DNA of 64,000 nucleotides from an uncultured Alphaproteobacteria bacterium (GCA_934276735.1 CAKQTG010000002.1:310001-374000), one strand, 5' to 3'; positions 51,508-60,389 are shown, counted from the first letter of the stretch. Notes: generated by a model from the letters alone, not told the origin. Program-made: numbers and translations.

Positions 51508-51536
51508 TTGACAAAATGGTGTGCACCAGTTATAAT
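51508..51536 (+). promoter_or_regulatory. tRNA-Glu promoter (consensus)
   Basis: TTGACA (51508-51513), 17-base spacer, TATAAT (51531-51536), the only fully consensus promoter seen in the window. Confidence 0.8.
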
Positions 51537-51567
51537 CTGGCGGCAATAAAGTTGCGAACATAGTTTT

Positions 51568-51642
51568 GGCCCCATCGTCTAATGGTTAGGACACCGCCCT
51601 TTCAAGGCGAGAATCCCGGTTCGAATCCGAGTGGGGCTGCCA
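51568..51642 (+). tRNA. tRNA-Glu (TTC)
   Basis: 75 bases with encoded CCA. Loop CTTTCAA gives anticodon TTC. Acceptor GGCCCCA/TGGGGCT has a G1-U72 wobble. Two C-A mismatches are seen: 27-43 in the anticodon stem (CCGCC/GGCGA) and 50-64 in the T stem (CCCGG/CCGAG). The rest is a standard glutamate tRNA. Confidence 0.9.
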
Positions 51643-52096
51643 AGATAAAATGACCACCAAATGGTGGTCTTTTTATTTTGTGAAGCACCCGGATGAGAAC
51701 CGCAGGTTCGACACGATAGTTGGCAAGAACAAGCGCAACGCTTTGCGCGACGTTCGCGCCCTACGTGTGGTGAGCAAAGCGAACAATCCGAGTGGGGCTG
51801 CCACTATGAGTAGCAGAGCGATTTATCGCGATGCGTCAGGAATGCCGCGCAGGGCTGTGCCCGAGCGAAAATAATAAATGACCCGTTTGGGTCATTTTTT
51901 ATTTTGCCCCAAGTCCCACGAAGGATGCGCCAGAGTGCCAACGGCACGCATGGCGAATACGCAGATAAACAATTAGCAAACCCGCAAAAACGGATATGTT
52001 ATATTAGAGTTTTTGCATGGTGTTTGATTATTGTTTATCAAGGTGGCGAGTGGGGCTGCCAAAATAAACAAAACCGCATTTTTGCGGTTTTTTTCT
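51643..52096 (+). repeat. tRNA-Glu-linked 3'-end repeat units with terminators (no gene)
   Basis: Three rounds of tRNA 3' end plus terminator. tRNA-Glu itself is followed by GACCACC-type hairpin at 51649-51676. A second end copy ATCCGAGTGGGGCTGCCA (51786-51803, 18 identical bases) is followed by AATGACCC/GGGTCATT (about 51878-51902). A third copy CGAGTGGGGCTGCCA (52047-52061) is followed by AACCGCA/TGCGGTT (about 52070-52094). The first spacer holds AGTTGGCAAGAACAAGC (51718-51734), also behind tRNA-Asp. Confidence 0.8.
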
Positions 52097-52223
52097 TTGT
52101 TTTCCAACACTTTCATTGTAAGTTAGGTATCAAAAACACCAACCGTTTCACACATTTACGAACTTTTAAAAAGAAAAGGTTAGAAATCTAACTTTTTGTG
52201 CAGTTCGAATTTATTGTTGGTAT

Positions 52224-52919
52224 TTATTTTGATGTTTTTGAAACACGGTTATAAACTTCCATAAGTTTTTCAACGGAAGTTAATTTTTCATGTTCTTCCT
52301 GTGTCATAATGGCGGCAATTTGGTATTCTTTTGTGCCTTGGTGTGTTGCATCAATCATTTCGTTTAATTCACATTTTCCATTTATTTTGGCACGATTAAA
52401 ATTATATGCACCATTTGCAGGGTCCAATAATTGCAAACCATTAGACATTTTTACTGCTACAATCTGATGTCCGTTCATATGTTGTTTACCAATATCAGGC
52501 ATATAGACACTGACGACAATATAAACATCTTTTATACCAGCTTCTTTTGCATATTTGGCAAACAAATTAGCACAACCAGAACAACCGACCACATATGACG
52601 GAATTTTATATTTATCTATTTCATCAGCAGAAAAAGAAAACATATTTTGATTTGGCTTTATTTGATGTTTCGCATCTCGCAACCACAAATTGCGATAGAA
52701 AAATTCGTCATTACTATTTTCTTGTATTTTCATTTGTTTGTAATTTTCTGGAACAATATCAGCAGAAACAAAGAAGTCATCCACTCGTTTTAACACTGTA
52801 TCTAATCGTTCAACAATTTGTTGGTCAGTTAAGTTTTGTTGGTGTTTATCAGACGATATAAGAAAATATCCAAGTATTCCCAAAATCGCAACGATTGCGA
52901 TTATAATAACTTTTTGCAT
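52224..52919 (-). CDS. Membrane-anchored transglutaminase-like protein, AT-rich
   Basis: 231 aa. One N-terminal membrane anchor (about 4-22), then an extracytoplasmic domain. VVGCSGCANLFAKYAKEAGI, VVSVYMPDIGKQHMNGHQIVAVK and LLDPANGAYNF supply Cys, His and Asp in the order of the transglutaminase-like catalytic triad. Such proteins cut or cross-link peptides; the substrate is unknown. Codon use is clearly more AT-rich than neighbouring genes, and it lies at the end of the tRNA-Glu repeat tract, consistent with horizontal arrival. The 127 bases before it (52097-52223) hold nothing recognisable. Confidence 0.65.
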   Translation of the reverse strand: MQKVIIIAIVAILGILGYFLISSDKHQQNLTDQQIVERLDTVLKRVDDFFVSADIVPENYKQMKIQENSNDEFFYRNLWLRDAKHQIKPNQNMFSFSADEIDKYKIPSYVVGCSGCANLFAKYAKEAGIKDVYIVVSVYMPDIGKQHMNGHQIVAVKMSNGLQLLDPANGAYNFNRAKINGKCELNEMIDATHQGTKEYQIAAIMTQEEHEKLTSVEKLMEVYNRVSKTSK

Positions 52920-53101
52920 TTTTTACCTTTTTATCATTCAAGAATAATTATATCACAAAATCTGCAGAAATGTTTTTGTTTCTTTCCCGAACAGCAGCAA
53001 ATCGCGCACAGTATCAACTCGTGAATTGCACGGTATGTCCTGCCAAAATAATAACGCCCCGTGTGGGGCGTTATATATGCGCTGCGCTCTTTCTCTATGC
53101 T

Positions 53102-54874
53102 CTATATCAATCCTTCTTGATGCATCAATTCGGCGATGTATGTGCCCTGGACACGTTTCAGGCCGGCAGAGCTGAGCATTTTCATAAACCACGGCATTTC
53201 TATGTCCGCCAGTTTCTTTTTATCGTTCAGATAATACACACTGCGCATCAGGACGCGCACGTCAAAGCACGAACCGAATACTTCGGGCACGCCACGGTCA
53301 ACGTTTAACAGGGTATATACTGCCTGCATTGCGGTGCGGACCGAATATTCGGTTGTAAACACCGTGTCGCGTTCTGTTTCGGCATAGTTTCCGATAAATG
53401 CGAAATTGACTGCACCATTTGGCACGACCAGTGGTCGGTCGCCTAATGCACGTGGCATAAAGTATGTTGAAATAAACGGCATATGGCACGGGATGGTATG
53501 CGACGCGTTTTGTGCAATATCGTCAATTTCGGCCATTGGGACACCAATGTGATACAGCCATTCTGCGCACAGTTCCGCGCCTGTGCAATCGGCGATTTTC
53601 TTTTTCACATAGTTTCCTGGTTTATCCGACAGCAATCCATACGTCCACACCACGATTTCGTTTTTCTTTTGCGCGCGAAAATGCGGCTGGCGCGAGATAG
53701 AAAATCCATACAGCCAGTTTGAATCACGAATTGTGACTGGGCCACTGGATACGATAGACCCGCTGTATGGGTCTTTTTTACAAATGCGTTTGATATATGG
53801 CACAACGCGATCGTTGGTCAATGTAATCGTTGCCGACATAACCCAGTTTGCAGCCGGTATGTTTTCACAGAATTTTTCCGGTCGTCCAAATTCAACATTT
53901 TGTGCCGCAATATTTTTCCACAAATCCCAACTGGGGCCAACACCAGTGGGCTTTGGCGCAGGTGTATTGTTGTCGCCATATGTGCTATTTTCGGTAATAG
54001 ATCCGTTTGTGATAAATACCAAATCATCTGGCGACAGGTTGATTGTTTTCTTGCGATTACCGTGCATCATTTCAATAGATTTAGCAACCTTGGTTGACGC
54101 GCCGGAATCAATCACAACATTTGTCACGCGCGTGTCATAGTGGAACACAACACCACGCGCGGTCAGCCAGCGCACCAGCGGCGTTATCAATGATTCATAC
54201 TGATTATATTTTGTAAATTTCAGTGCGGACATATCGGCCAAACTGCCCACATGGTGGATAAAGCGCAATATGTAACGACGCATTTCCATCGCACTGGACC
54301 AGCGTTCAAACGCAAACATCGTTGCCCAATACATCCAGAAATTTGACGCAAAGAATTCTTCGCTGAATACCTGGTCAATTTGAACATCTTGCAATTTTTC
54401 TTCTGGTGTCATGGCCAGATCAACTAATTCACGAATCGCACGCGGCGTCAGGGTCAACTTTCCATCGTCTGGAATTTGCTGGCCGCGATTTTCAATTATA
54501 CGCGTGTGCGAAAAACTGGGGTCATCTTTGTTCAGCCAATAAAATTCATCTAACACCGATACATTTTCATCTTCCAGTGATGGAATCGAACGGAATAAAT
54601 CCCACAGGGTTTCAAAATGCGCCTCCATTTCACGACCGCCACGAATAATATAGCCCAATTTTGGATTTTTTATACCGTCCATACTGCCGCCGGGGACGGA
54701 TAGTTCTTCAAAAATCTGAATCTTTTTGCCAGACATTTTTGCGTCGCGAATCATAAACACCGCGGCTGCCAACCCGGCCAGTCCCCCGCCGACAATGTAT
54801 GCCGATTTTTTATCTGCGCCGGCTGGTTTGCGCGCGTCGGCAAATGCCTCGTAATTGCCACTGCTGTGATACAT
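53102..54874 (-). CDS. ohyA: Oleate hydratase (MCRA family)
   Basis: 590 aa. An FAD enzyme that adds water to the cis-9 double bond of oleate to give 10-hydroxystearate, detoxifying host or dietary fatty acids. SAYIVGGGLAGLAAAVFMIRD (residues 24-44) is the FAD-binding loop; GGREMEAHFETLWDLFRSIPS, FWMYWATMFAFERWSSAMEMRRY and FIGNYAETERDTVFTTEYSVRTAM are family signatures. The start at 54874 follows AAAGGAGAA. Common in gut Firmicutes and some proteobacteria. Monocistronic. Confidence 0.93.
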   Translation of the reverse strand: MYHSSGNYEAFADARKPAGADKKSAYIVGGGLAGLAAAVFMIRDAKMSGKKIQIFEELSVPGGSMDGIKNPKLGYIIRGGREMEAHFETLWDLFRSIPSLEDENVSVLDEFYWLNKDDPSFSHTRIIENRGQQIPDDGKLTLTPRAIRELVDLAMTPEEKLQDVQIDQVFSEEFFASNFWMYWATMFAFERWSSAMEMRRYILRFIHHVGSLADMSALKFTKYNQYESLITPLVRWLTARGVVFHYDTRVTNVVIDSGASTKVAKSIEMMHGNRKKTINLSPDDLVFITNGSITENSTYGDNNTPAPKPTGVGPSWDLWKNIAAQNVEFGRPEKFCENIPAANWVMSATITLTNDRVVPYIKRICKKDPYSGSIVSSGPVTIRDSNWLYGFSISRQPHFRAQKKNEIVVWTYGLLSDKPGNYVKKKIADCTGAELCAEWLYHIGVPMAEIDDIAQNASHTIPCHMPFISTYFMPRALGDRPLVVPNGAVNFAFIGNYAETERDTVFTTEYSVRTAMQAVYTLLNVDRGVPEVFGSCFDVRVLMRSVYYLNDKKKLADIEMPWFMKMLSSAGLKRVQGTYIAELMHQEGLI

Positions 54875-54964
54875 AGTATTTCTCCTTTGCTGTATATGTG
54901 CGACTATTTTACGATATATGCCGCACGCATAACACAGGACAGAATACCGCACCATGACAAACAT

Positions 54965-54993
54965 TTGACTATTTACCGCATGCGGGATATAAT
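54965..54993 (+). promoter_or_regulatory. Promoter of lptM-like gene and tRNA-Leu, predicted leaderless
   Basis: TTGACT (54965-54970), 17-base spacer, TATAAT (54988-54993), 6 bases to the ATG at 55000. Confidence 0.65.
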
Positions 54994-54999
54994 GCGGGC

Positions 55000-55119
55000 A
55001 TGAAAAAAGTATTTATTGGATTTTTGCTGGTCGCAACAATGGCGGTCGCCGCGTGTGGCGTGAAATCAGATTTGGATAAACCCGATCCATCATACCCCCG
55101 CAACTATCCAGTATATTAA
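55000..55119 (+). CDS. Small lipoprotein, LptM/YifL-like
   Basis: 39 aa. Lipobox VAAC, then CGVKSDLDKPDPSYPRNYPVY, close to the LptM pattern CG-K-PL--P. LptM stabilises the LptD translocon for LPS. The name rests on this short pattern. It has a leaderless promoter, and tRNA-Leu begins 15 bases after its stop, so the mRNA and tRNA are probably one transcript. Confidence 0.65.
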   Translation: MKKVFIGFLLVATMAVAACGVKSDLDKPDPSYPRNYPVY

Positions 55120-55134
55120 AAATTCCTGAATTGT

Positions 55135-55219
55135 GCGGGCGTGGCGAAACTGGTAGACGCGCTGGATTTAGGTTCCTGTGGGGCAACCCGTAAGAGTTCG
55201 ATTCTCTTCGCCCGCACCA
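55135..55219 (+). tRNA. tRNA-Leu (TAG)
   Basis: 85 bases with long variable arm and encoded CCA. Anticodon loop TTTAGGT gives TAG. T-arm AAGAG-TTCGATT-CTCTT. A T28-T42 mismatch interrupts the anticodon stem. Confidence 0.93.
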
Positions 55220-55412
55220 ATGATAATTTCATGGCGACTAGGACGCATCGCGTCCTGCGGTTGCGGCGTGCCGCGACCAAATTTGGTAGACGCGCTGGAT
55301 TTAGGGGCGTGTCTCGGCAACCCGTAAGAGTTCAAGTCTCTTTACCTGCACCAATGATAATTTCATGGCGACTAGGACGCATTTGCTTCTATCCGCCCGC
55401 ACCAATGATAAT
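55214..55412 (+). repeat. tRNA-Leu-linked repeats with degenerate tRNA-Leu copy
   Basis: A 35-base exact repeat starting GCACCAATGATAATTTC occurs at 55214-55248 and 55348-55382; a third start GCACCAATGATAAT is at 55399-55412. Between the first two, 55283-55353 is a degenerate tRNA-Leu: it keeps GGTAGACGCGCTGG, GGCAACCCGTAAGAG and a T-arm AAGAG-TTCAAGT-CTCTT with CCA, but has lost the 5' acceptor strand. Confidence 0.85.
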
Positions 55413-55421
55413 AAAAAAGAC

Positions 55422-55450
55422 TTGCTTTCTGGTAATTTTTAACATAAAAT
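55422..55450 (+). promoter_or_regulatory. rpmG promoter
   Basis: TTGCTT (55422-55427), 17-base spacer, TAAAAT (55445-55450). Confidence 0.6.
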
Positions 55451-55480
55451 CGGCATCAGAATAATAAAAAGGTAACAAAC

Positions 55481-55660
55481 ATGGCATCTAAAAAAGGCAG
55501 CAAGGAAGTTGTAAAGCTGGAAAACAAGGAAACCGGCTATTTCTATACAACGACAAAAAACACCAAGTCTGAAAATACGGCTGGCAAAATGAAATTCCGT
55601 AAATATGATCCAAAGTTGCGCAAGCACGTGGTCATGACCGAAGGCAAAATGCCTCACTAA
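55481..55660 (+). CDS. rpmG: 50S ribosomal protein L33
   Basis: 59 aa. TGYFYTTTKNTKS, KMKFRKYDPKLRKHV and the C-terminal TEGKM match L33, in the form without the zinc-binding CxxC pairs (zinc-independent type). AAAAGG ribosome site. Own promoter and terminator. Confidence 0.95.
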   Translation: MASKKGSKEVVKLENKETGYFYTTTKNTKSENTAGKMKFRKYDPKLRKHVVMTEGKMPH

Positions 55661-55667
55661 TAAAAAC

Positions 55668-55692
55668 CACCCCGATTGGGGTGTTTTTTTTT
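55668..55692 (+). terminator. rpmG terminator
   Basis: CACCCC (55668-55673), loop GATT, GGGGTG (55678-55683), long T run. Confidence 0.8.
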
Positions 55693-56335
55693 AGAGAGCA
55701 ATTAAAGTGAGTGAATGAGTGATAAAGTGATTTAGTGATATAGTTTAAGGATAGAAAACTTAAAAACTTGTCATTCCTGCGCAGGCAGGAATAGGGCCCA
55801 TACAGTGCGAGCGAACGCGAGCCAAACACAGAATGTTGCGGTGTTATTTGATAAGGGGTATCAGGCCATTTTTGCTGAATATCGTGCAACAGTGAACAGA
55901 AGTAATTTTAAAGACCCTATTCCTGCCTGCGCAGGAATGACAATGGCTGGATATAGATTTTATTTTTTGAACATTGTTCATGTTTATGCGGGGTATTATT
56001 TTTAAACCGTCACCCCGGCGCAGGCCGGGGTCCATTGCCCCGCAGGGACCGAAGCACCACTACCCCGTCCACTGCGTGGACACCCCTTCGCCAGCGAAGG
56101 GGAATTTGATAGAGTCAACCTCTTGTCATTGCGAGCGCAACGTGGCAATCCAATGTAAAAGCCGACACCCCGCCCTGCGGGCACCCCTCTAGCCAGAGGG
56201 GAACTTTAATTGCTCTCTACGCATTGCTCTCTAAAATAGACGACACCCCAGCACTTCGTGCCACCCCTCCACCGGAGAGGGACTTTCATTGCTCTCTGCT
56301 CTCTGCGCATTGCTCTCTATGAAAAATGCCCCGCA
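55693..56335. repeat. Composite palindrome region B (no gene)
   Basis: About 640 bases with no credible gene. It holds the 29-base inverted-repeat pair (55768-55796 and 55915-55943), the block shared with region A (55945-55980) that includes TGAACATTGTTCA (55968-55980), GTCACCCCGGCGCAGGCCGG near 56017, a TGTCATTGCGAGCGCAACG unit near 56126, CCCCTTCGCCAGCGAAGGGG near 56084, CCCCTCTAGCCAGAGGGG near 56185, and AGAGAGCA-type tandem motifs (56208-56320). Confidence 0.85.
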
Positions 56336-56343
56336 GGGCATTT

Positions 56344-58575
56344 TTATTTTGTAAATTTTCCGGTTCGTGGGAATCCCAACGGAACGGTGCGGCCCTGGGA
56401 TGCGCGGCGGCCAACCCATGGTGCCCAATCGTCCAACTTGGTCGTGCCACGGCCCGTTGTCCAGCCGAACCCGTCCGCCGCATTAAAGAACATAACGTCC
56501 AGAACATACGTGCGGTCGGCGTTATATTTCTGTAAAATCACGCCCTTGCCCCGGGTCATTTCTGGGATTTCATTAGTCCCGAATATCAACAGTTTGTCAT
56601 TAGACCCAGACATAGCAATCGTATCACCTGTGACCGGCACACACATGATAGCAGGATTGGCCGCGTCGGTATTCATAACCTGTTTACCATTTTTCGTCTG
56701 GGCCAGGCAATTTTCACCCGACACAATAAATCCTGTGCCATGACGCCCCACCACCAGGTATTTCGCCGCGGTATTCAGCACGAACGCACGAACGATATTT
56801 TCGTCCGCCCCGATGTCCGCCATTAAACGCACAGATTCCCCGAATCCACGCGCCGACGGCAATTCGTTCGCCGCCAGTGTGAACATTTTGCCACCCGACG
56901 TGAACAAGTTGATTTTATCCGTGGACATCGCGTGGAACGCGAATTGCAGTTCGTCGCCTTCTTTGAATTTTAAATCCAGCGAATTCAGGTCCAGTGCTCC
57001 CTTGGCCGCGCGAATCCAACCCATCGTGGACAAGATGATGGTCAGTGGTTCTTTTTCAATAAATTCATCGGCATTTACGACGATTTCTTCGGTCTGTTCC
57101 GCCCATGTGGTGCGACGACGCCCCAGTGCGGTCTTTTTATCATACCGCTTTTTAATGTCACTAAACCATGCCTTTAACTGGTCACGCTGCATCTGGTCGG
57201 ATGCCAGCAATTCCTGTAACTGTTTCTGTTCCGCCAACAGCGCTGCATCCTCGCGACGTATTTCCATTTCTTCCAGTTTACGCAGACTGCGCAAGCGGGT
57301 GTTCAAAATCGCCTCTACCTGAACCTCGGTCAACTTGAATTCAGACACCAGGACGGATTTTGCGTCATCTTCAGTTCTAATAATTTCAATGACACGGTCC
57401 AGATTCAAATACACAATCAGTAATCCGCCCAAGATTTCTAGACGACGTTCAATGTTCCCTAAACGCCAATTCGTCCGACGAACCAGGACATTTTTCTGAT
57501 GCGCAACGAATTCACGCAACACGTCCCCAATACCCATCACACGCGGCGCGCCATTTGAATCAATGACGTTGAAGTTCATATTAAACCGATATTCTAAATC
57601 GGTCATCGCGAACAAGTGCGCCATCATCTTGTCTAATGGGACATTACGACTTTTTGGTGTAATGACAATACGAACATCGGTTGTTGATTCATCAACAATA
57701 TCGTCAACCAGTGGTAATTTGCGTGCATCAATCAGGCCGGCGATTTGTTCAACCAGTTTGGATTTCAGCAAACCGTATGGGATTTCGGTGATAACCACCT
57801 GCTCGGCCCCGCGGTCCAGTTTTTCAATTTCCCACTTTGCACGAATACGAAATGCCCCGCGACCTGTTTCATAGTTTTTAACGATTGTGTCGAAACTGTC
57901 AATTAAAACACCGCCCGTTGGAAAATCAGGCCCAATCATTTTCTTCATAATCTGGGCCGTGGTCGCGTCCGGTTTATCCACCACCAGGTTCAGGGCATCA
58001 CAAACCTCGGCCACGTTGTGGGTCGGAATATTTGTCGCCATACCAACCGCGATACCCATACCGCCGTTCGCCAGCAAATTCGGAAACGCCCCCGGCATAA
58101 CGACCGGTTCGGTTGTGGTGCCGTCAAAATTCGGCATCATATCAACACTGTTTTCGTCAATGCCATCCATAATCAGCATGGCCGCATCAGTCATCTTGGA
58201 TTCAGTGTAACGATACGCGGCCTGGGGGTCACCGTCAATATTACCAAAATTCCCCTGGCCATCAATCAGCGGGTACCGAACCGAAAAATCCTGGGCCAGG
58301 CGAACCATCGCGTCATAGACCGAGCTGTCCCCATGGGGGTGATAGTGACCCAGCACGTCGCCGACCACCGTCGCGCATTTGCGAAACGCCGCCGCAGGCG
58401 ATAATTTCTGACGCAACATAGAATATAAAATACGGCGATGTACCGGTTTCAGTCCGTCGCGAACATCCGGCAGTGCGCGCGATACAATCGTGCTGACCGC
58501 GTATGACAAATACCGCTGTGACAATGCATCAGACAGTTGTTGTGATTCAATATTTTCAATAATTTCCTTGCTCAT
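56344..58575 (-). CDS. parC: DNA topoisomerase IV subunit A
   Basis: 743 aa, full length. With ParE it decatenates daughter chromosomes. [28 protein letters not shown] near the start, the quinolone-region [15 protein letters not shown] with the drug-contact Ser near 84 unchanged, the active-site Tyr in YRYTESKM near 123, and a C-terminal beta-pinwheel without the GyrA box (which separates it from GyrA). The C-terminal end is preceded by the repeat region and a GCCCCGCAGGGC hairpin. Confidence 0.94.
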   Translation of the reverse strand: MSKEIIENIESQQLSDALSQRYLSYAVSTIVSRALPDVRDGLKPVHRRILYSMLRQKLSPAAAFRKCATVVGDVLGHYHPHGDSSVYDAMVRLAQDFSVRYPLIDGQGNFGNIDGDPQAAYRYTESKMTDAAMLIMDGIDENSVDMMPNFDGTTTEPVVMPGAFPNLLANGGMGIAVGMATNIPTHNVAEVCDALNLVVDKPDATTAQIMKKMIGPDFPTGGVLIDSFDTIVKNYETGRGAFRIRAKWEIEKLDRGAEQVVITEIPYGLLKSKLVEQIAGLIDARKLPLVDDIVDESTTDVRIVITPKSRNVPLDKMMAHLFAMTDLEYRFNMNFNVIDSNGAPRVMGIGDVLREFVAHQKNVLVRRTNWRLGNIERRLEILGGLLIVYLNLDRVIEIIRTEDDAKSVLVSEFKLTEVQVEAILNTRLRSLRKLEEMEIRREDAALLAEQKQLQELLASDQMQRDQLKAWFSDIKKRYDKKTALGRRRTTWAEQTEEIVVNADEFIEKEPLTIILSTMGWIRAAKGALDLNSLDLKFKEGDELQFAFHAMSTDKINLFTSGGKMFTLAANELPSARGFGESVRLMADIGADENIVRAFVLNTAAKYLVVGRHGTGFIVSGENCLAQTKNGKQVMNTDAANPAIMCVPVTGDTIAMSGSNDKLLIFGTNEIPEMTRGKGVILQKYNADRTYVLDVMFFNAADGFGWTTGRGTTKLDDWAPWVGRRASQGRTVPLGFPRTGKFTK

Positions 58576-58927
58576 TTCCCCGAAAATTTAGAACATTTGA
58601 AAAAAAATAACAACAGAAAAAATCCTTTATTTTCACACAGCGGAAAAAATTCATTAAAAATTTTAACATTTTTTTAATTTTTTACTTGAAATTTATTTCG
58701 CACATAACTATTATATGTATATACAAACTTTGGTTCCCTTTTTGGGCGGGCTGTCGGTAACACAAAAATGGCAAGTCGGGGCGGTTTGGTTATACCAAAT
58801 TGTCTGAATGTACATCGCGAACTGATTTTTTATCGCGGTGAACCAATCAAAAAAAACGTAACACAAGATGACATATAACGACATATTTCGGTCGGAAATG
58901 TCTGTTTGATTGCAAAGAGGTAAAGAA
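58576..58927 (+). promoter_or_regulatory. AT-rich intergenic region with promoter and long leader
   Basis: 350 bases without a gene. The parC side is an A/T-rich tract. TTGAAA (58686-58691), 17-base spacer and TATTAT (58709-58714) predict a start near 58721 and a leader of about 205 bases before the gene at 58928. The leader holds GGGCGGGCTGTC and TTATACCAAATTG segments and could fold, but no known riboswitch is recognised. GAGGTAAAG is the ribosome site. Confidence 0.5.
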
Positions 58928-60073
58928 ATGAAGATAAAGACAGTTATTCCATATTTGCTGGCAATGTCTGCATTTTCAATCCCGGCATCACCACGTGCGC
59001 AAAACGATGTTACCCGCGATGACGATAACATTGCGCGCCCACGCCTGGAAATTCCGGCAGAATTGAAAAACAAAGTTGCCATGAACACCAATACAGCCAA
59101 CCTGTTTGTGCCGGCATTGGACATGAAGTATGATATACAGGTTATGGATAATAAATACCTGGACGACAAGGCTGATGAACTGGTTGACGCGTATATGAGC
59201 AATATGTTGGATGCGCAACAGCGTTTGGGCCCAATGTTGGGCAAGCGCGGTTATCGCGCGGCGGTGCTGCGCGAATTGCCGGGCGCACCGGTTGGCCATC
59301 ACTGCGTTTTTGGTCAATACACCCAATTGGCACGCGCATTACAGGAAATGGGCGACACACTGACAATCGTTCCACACGATGCCAGCCGTGCATGCACATC
59401 GTTCAAGGCACTGATGAAGAAAAAATATTCAGGTCCAGAATTTGCGGGCGCAATTCACCAGGGACGCATGTATGAAACCGATGCGGAATACGACGCGGCG
59501 TTAAATCGTTACCTGGCGGCACAAAAAATTACGCCAAAAACAAATGCATCTGTCCGTATCAAGGCAGAACAGGAATTTGCGCGCAGCAATTTTTCAGCCG
59601 ACGAATTGTCACCGGGATCTATGATGCTGGTCCGAAATGGCGGTCACCTGATTATGTATTTGGGTCGTGGTCGCGTCGTCAATGGCCACTTTGTCGCGGA
59701 TAAAAACGGTCGCCATATGTATGTTGGCCACAACCGTGAACGTATGGGCGATTTGATTGAAACATGGGGAACACGCAACATTTTCGCGTCTGATACACGC
59801 AAGATTGCACGCGTCTTGTATTCCCAAGAATGGCGCAAGATTGAAAATCTGAGTGATTCAGATTTGTTGCAATATGTTGCACCAAAGCCAGACACACGTG
59901 GCCACTTGGCGGGCGCATCACGTGAAGAATTGTTAAAATTGGCACGTGAACGCTATTTCCGCCAGGCACTGCCAACCCAGCCACAAAACCAGGGTCGTGG
60001 CGCACTGGCCATGAACGAAGCGTCCCAGGATAACACGATGACTATCCTGCAAATGTCCCAGCGGACAATATAA
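58928..60073 (+). CDS. Secreted protein with NlpC/P60- or CHAP-like features
   Basis: 381 aa. Signal peptide to about residue 26 (IPASPRAQ). GAPVGHHCVFGQYTQLARALQ places a Cys at a helix start, and LSPGSMMLVRNGGHLIMYLGRGRVV, further on, has the Gly-His strand of NlpC/P60 or CHAP amidases, so a cell-wall peptide hydrolase is plausible. The order and spacing (Cys near 125, His near 240) are wider than in standard NlpC/P60 proteins. The C-terminus is Gln/Pro-rich. Long 5' leader upstream. Name uncertain. Confidence 0.55.
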   Translation: MKIKTVIPYLLAMSAFSIPASPRAQNDVTRDDDNIARPRLEIPAELKNKVAMNTNTANLFVPALDMKYDIQVMDNKYLDDKADELVDAYMSNMLDAQQRLGPMLGKRGYRAAVLRELPGAPVGHHCVFGQYTQLARALQEMGDTLTIVPHDASRACTSFKALMKKKYSGPEFAGAIHQGRMYETDAEYDAALNRYLAAQKITPKTNASVRIKAEQEFARSNFSADELSPGSMMLVRNGGHLIMYLGRGRVVNGHFVADKNGRHMYVGHNRERMGDLIETWGTRNIFASDTRKIARVLYSQEWRKIENLSDSDLLQYVAPKPDTRGHLAGASREELLKLARERYFRQALPTQPQNQGRGALAMNEASQDNTMTILQMSQRTI

Positions 60074-60077
60074 AAAA

Positions 60078-60099
60078 TGCGCCAATGGCGCGTTTTTTA
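60078..60099. terminator. Terminator between the secreted protein gene and zapA
   Basis: GCGCC (60079-60083), loop AAT, GGCGC (60087-60091), T run; likely serves both convergent genes. Confidence 0.7.
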
Positions 60100-60110
60100 T
60101 TTTTATAATT

Positions 60111-60389
60111 TTACTGTGCAATCTTATGTTTTATCTCGCGAATCCGGGCCAGGATTTCACGCAAATCTGCATCCGTTGCGGCGGGCGCGGGGCGATTGTG
60201 CACCTCGTCCGCCAGAACAATGCACAGTGTTGCCAGCAGTGCACTTTCAGGCAATGGCCCGATTTTATCCAAAATTTCGCGTGCACGGGCATCAACCATC
60301 TTGCCCAGTTCAATCAGGCGCGCCTCTTGTCCATCTTCGCACCCCATTGGATAGTTTTTATTTACAATTGGTATTGAAACAACACTCAT
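60111..60389 (-). CDS. zapA: Cell division protein ZapA
   Basis: 92 aa. SVVSIPIVNKNYPMGCEDGQEARLIELGKMVDARAREI, with the CEDG turn and a C-terminal helix, is the ZapA pattern. ZapA bundles FtsZ filaments at midcell. It overlaps the upstream coiled-coil gene by four bases (ATGA), so the two are translationally coupled. Confidence 0.9.
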   Translation of the reverse strand: MSVVSIPIVNKNYPMGCEDGQEARLIELGKMVDARAREILDKIGPLPESALLATLCIVLADEVHNRPAPAATDADLREILARIREIKHKIAQ

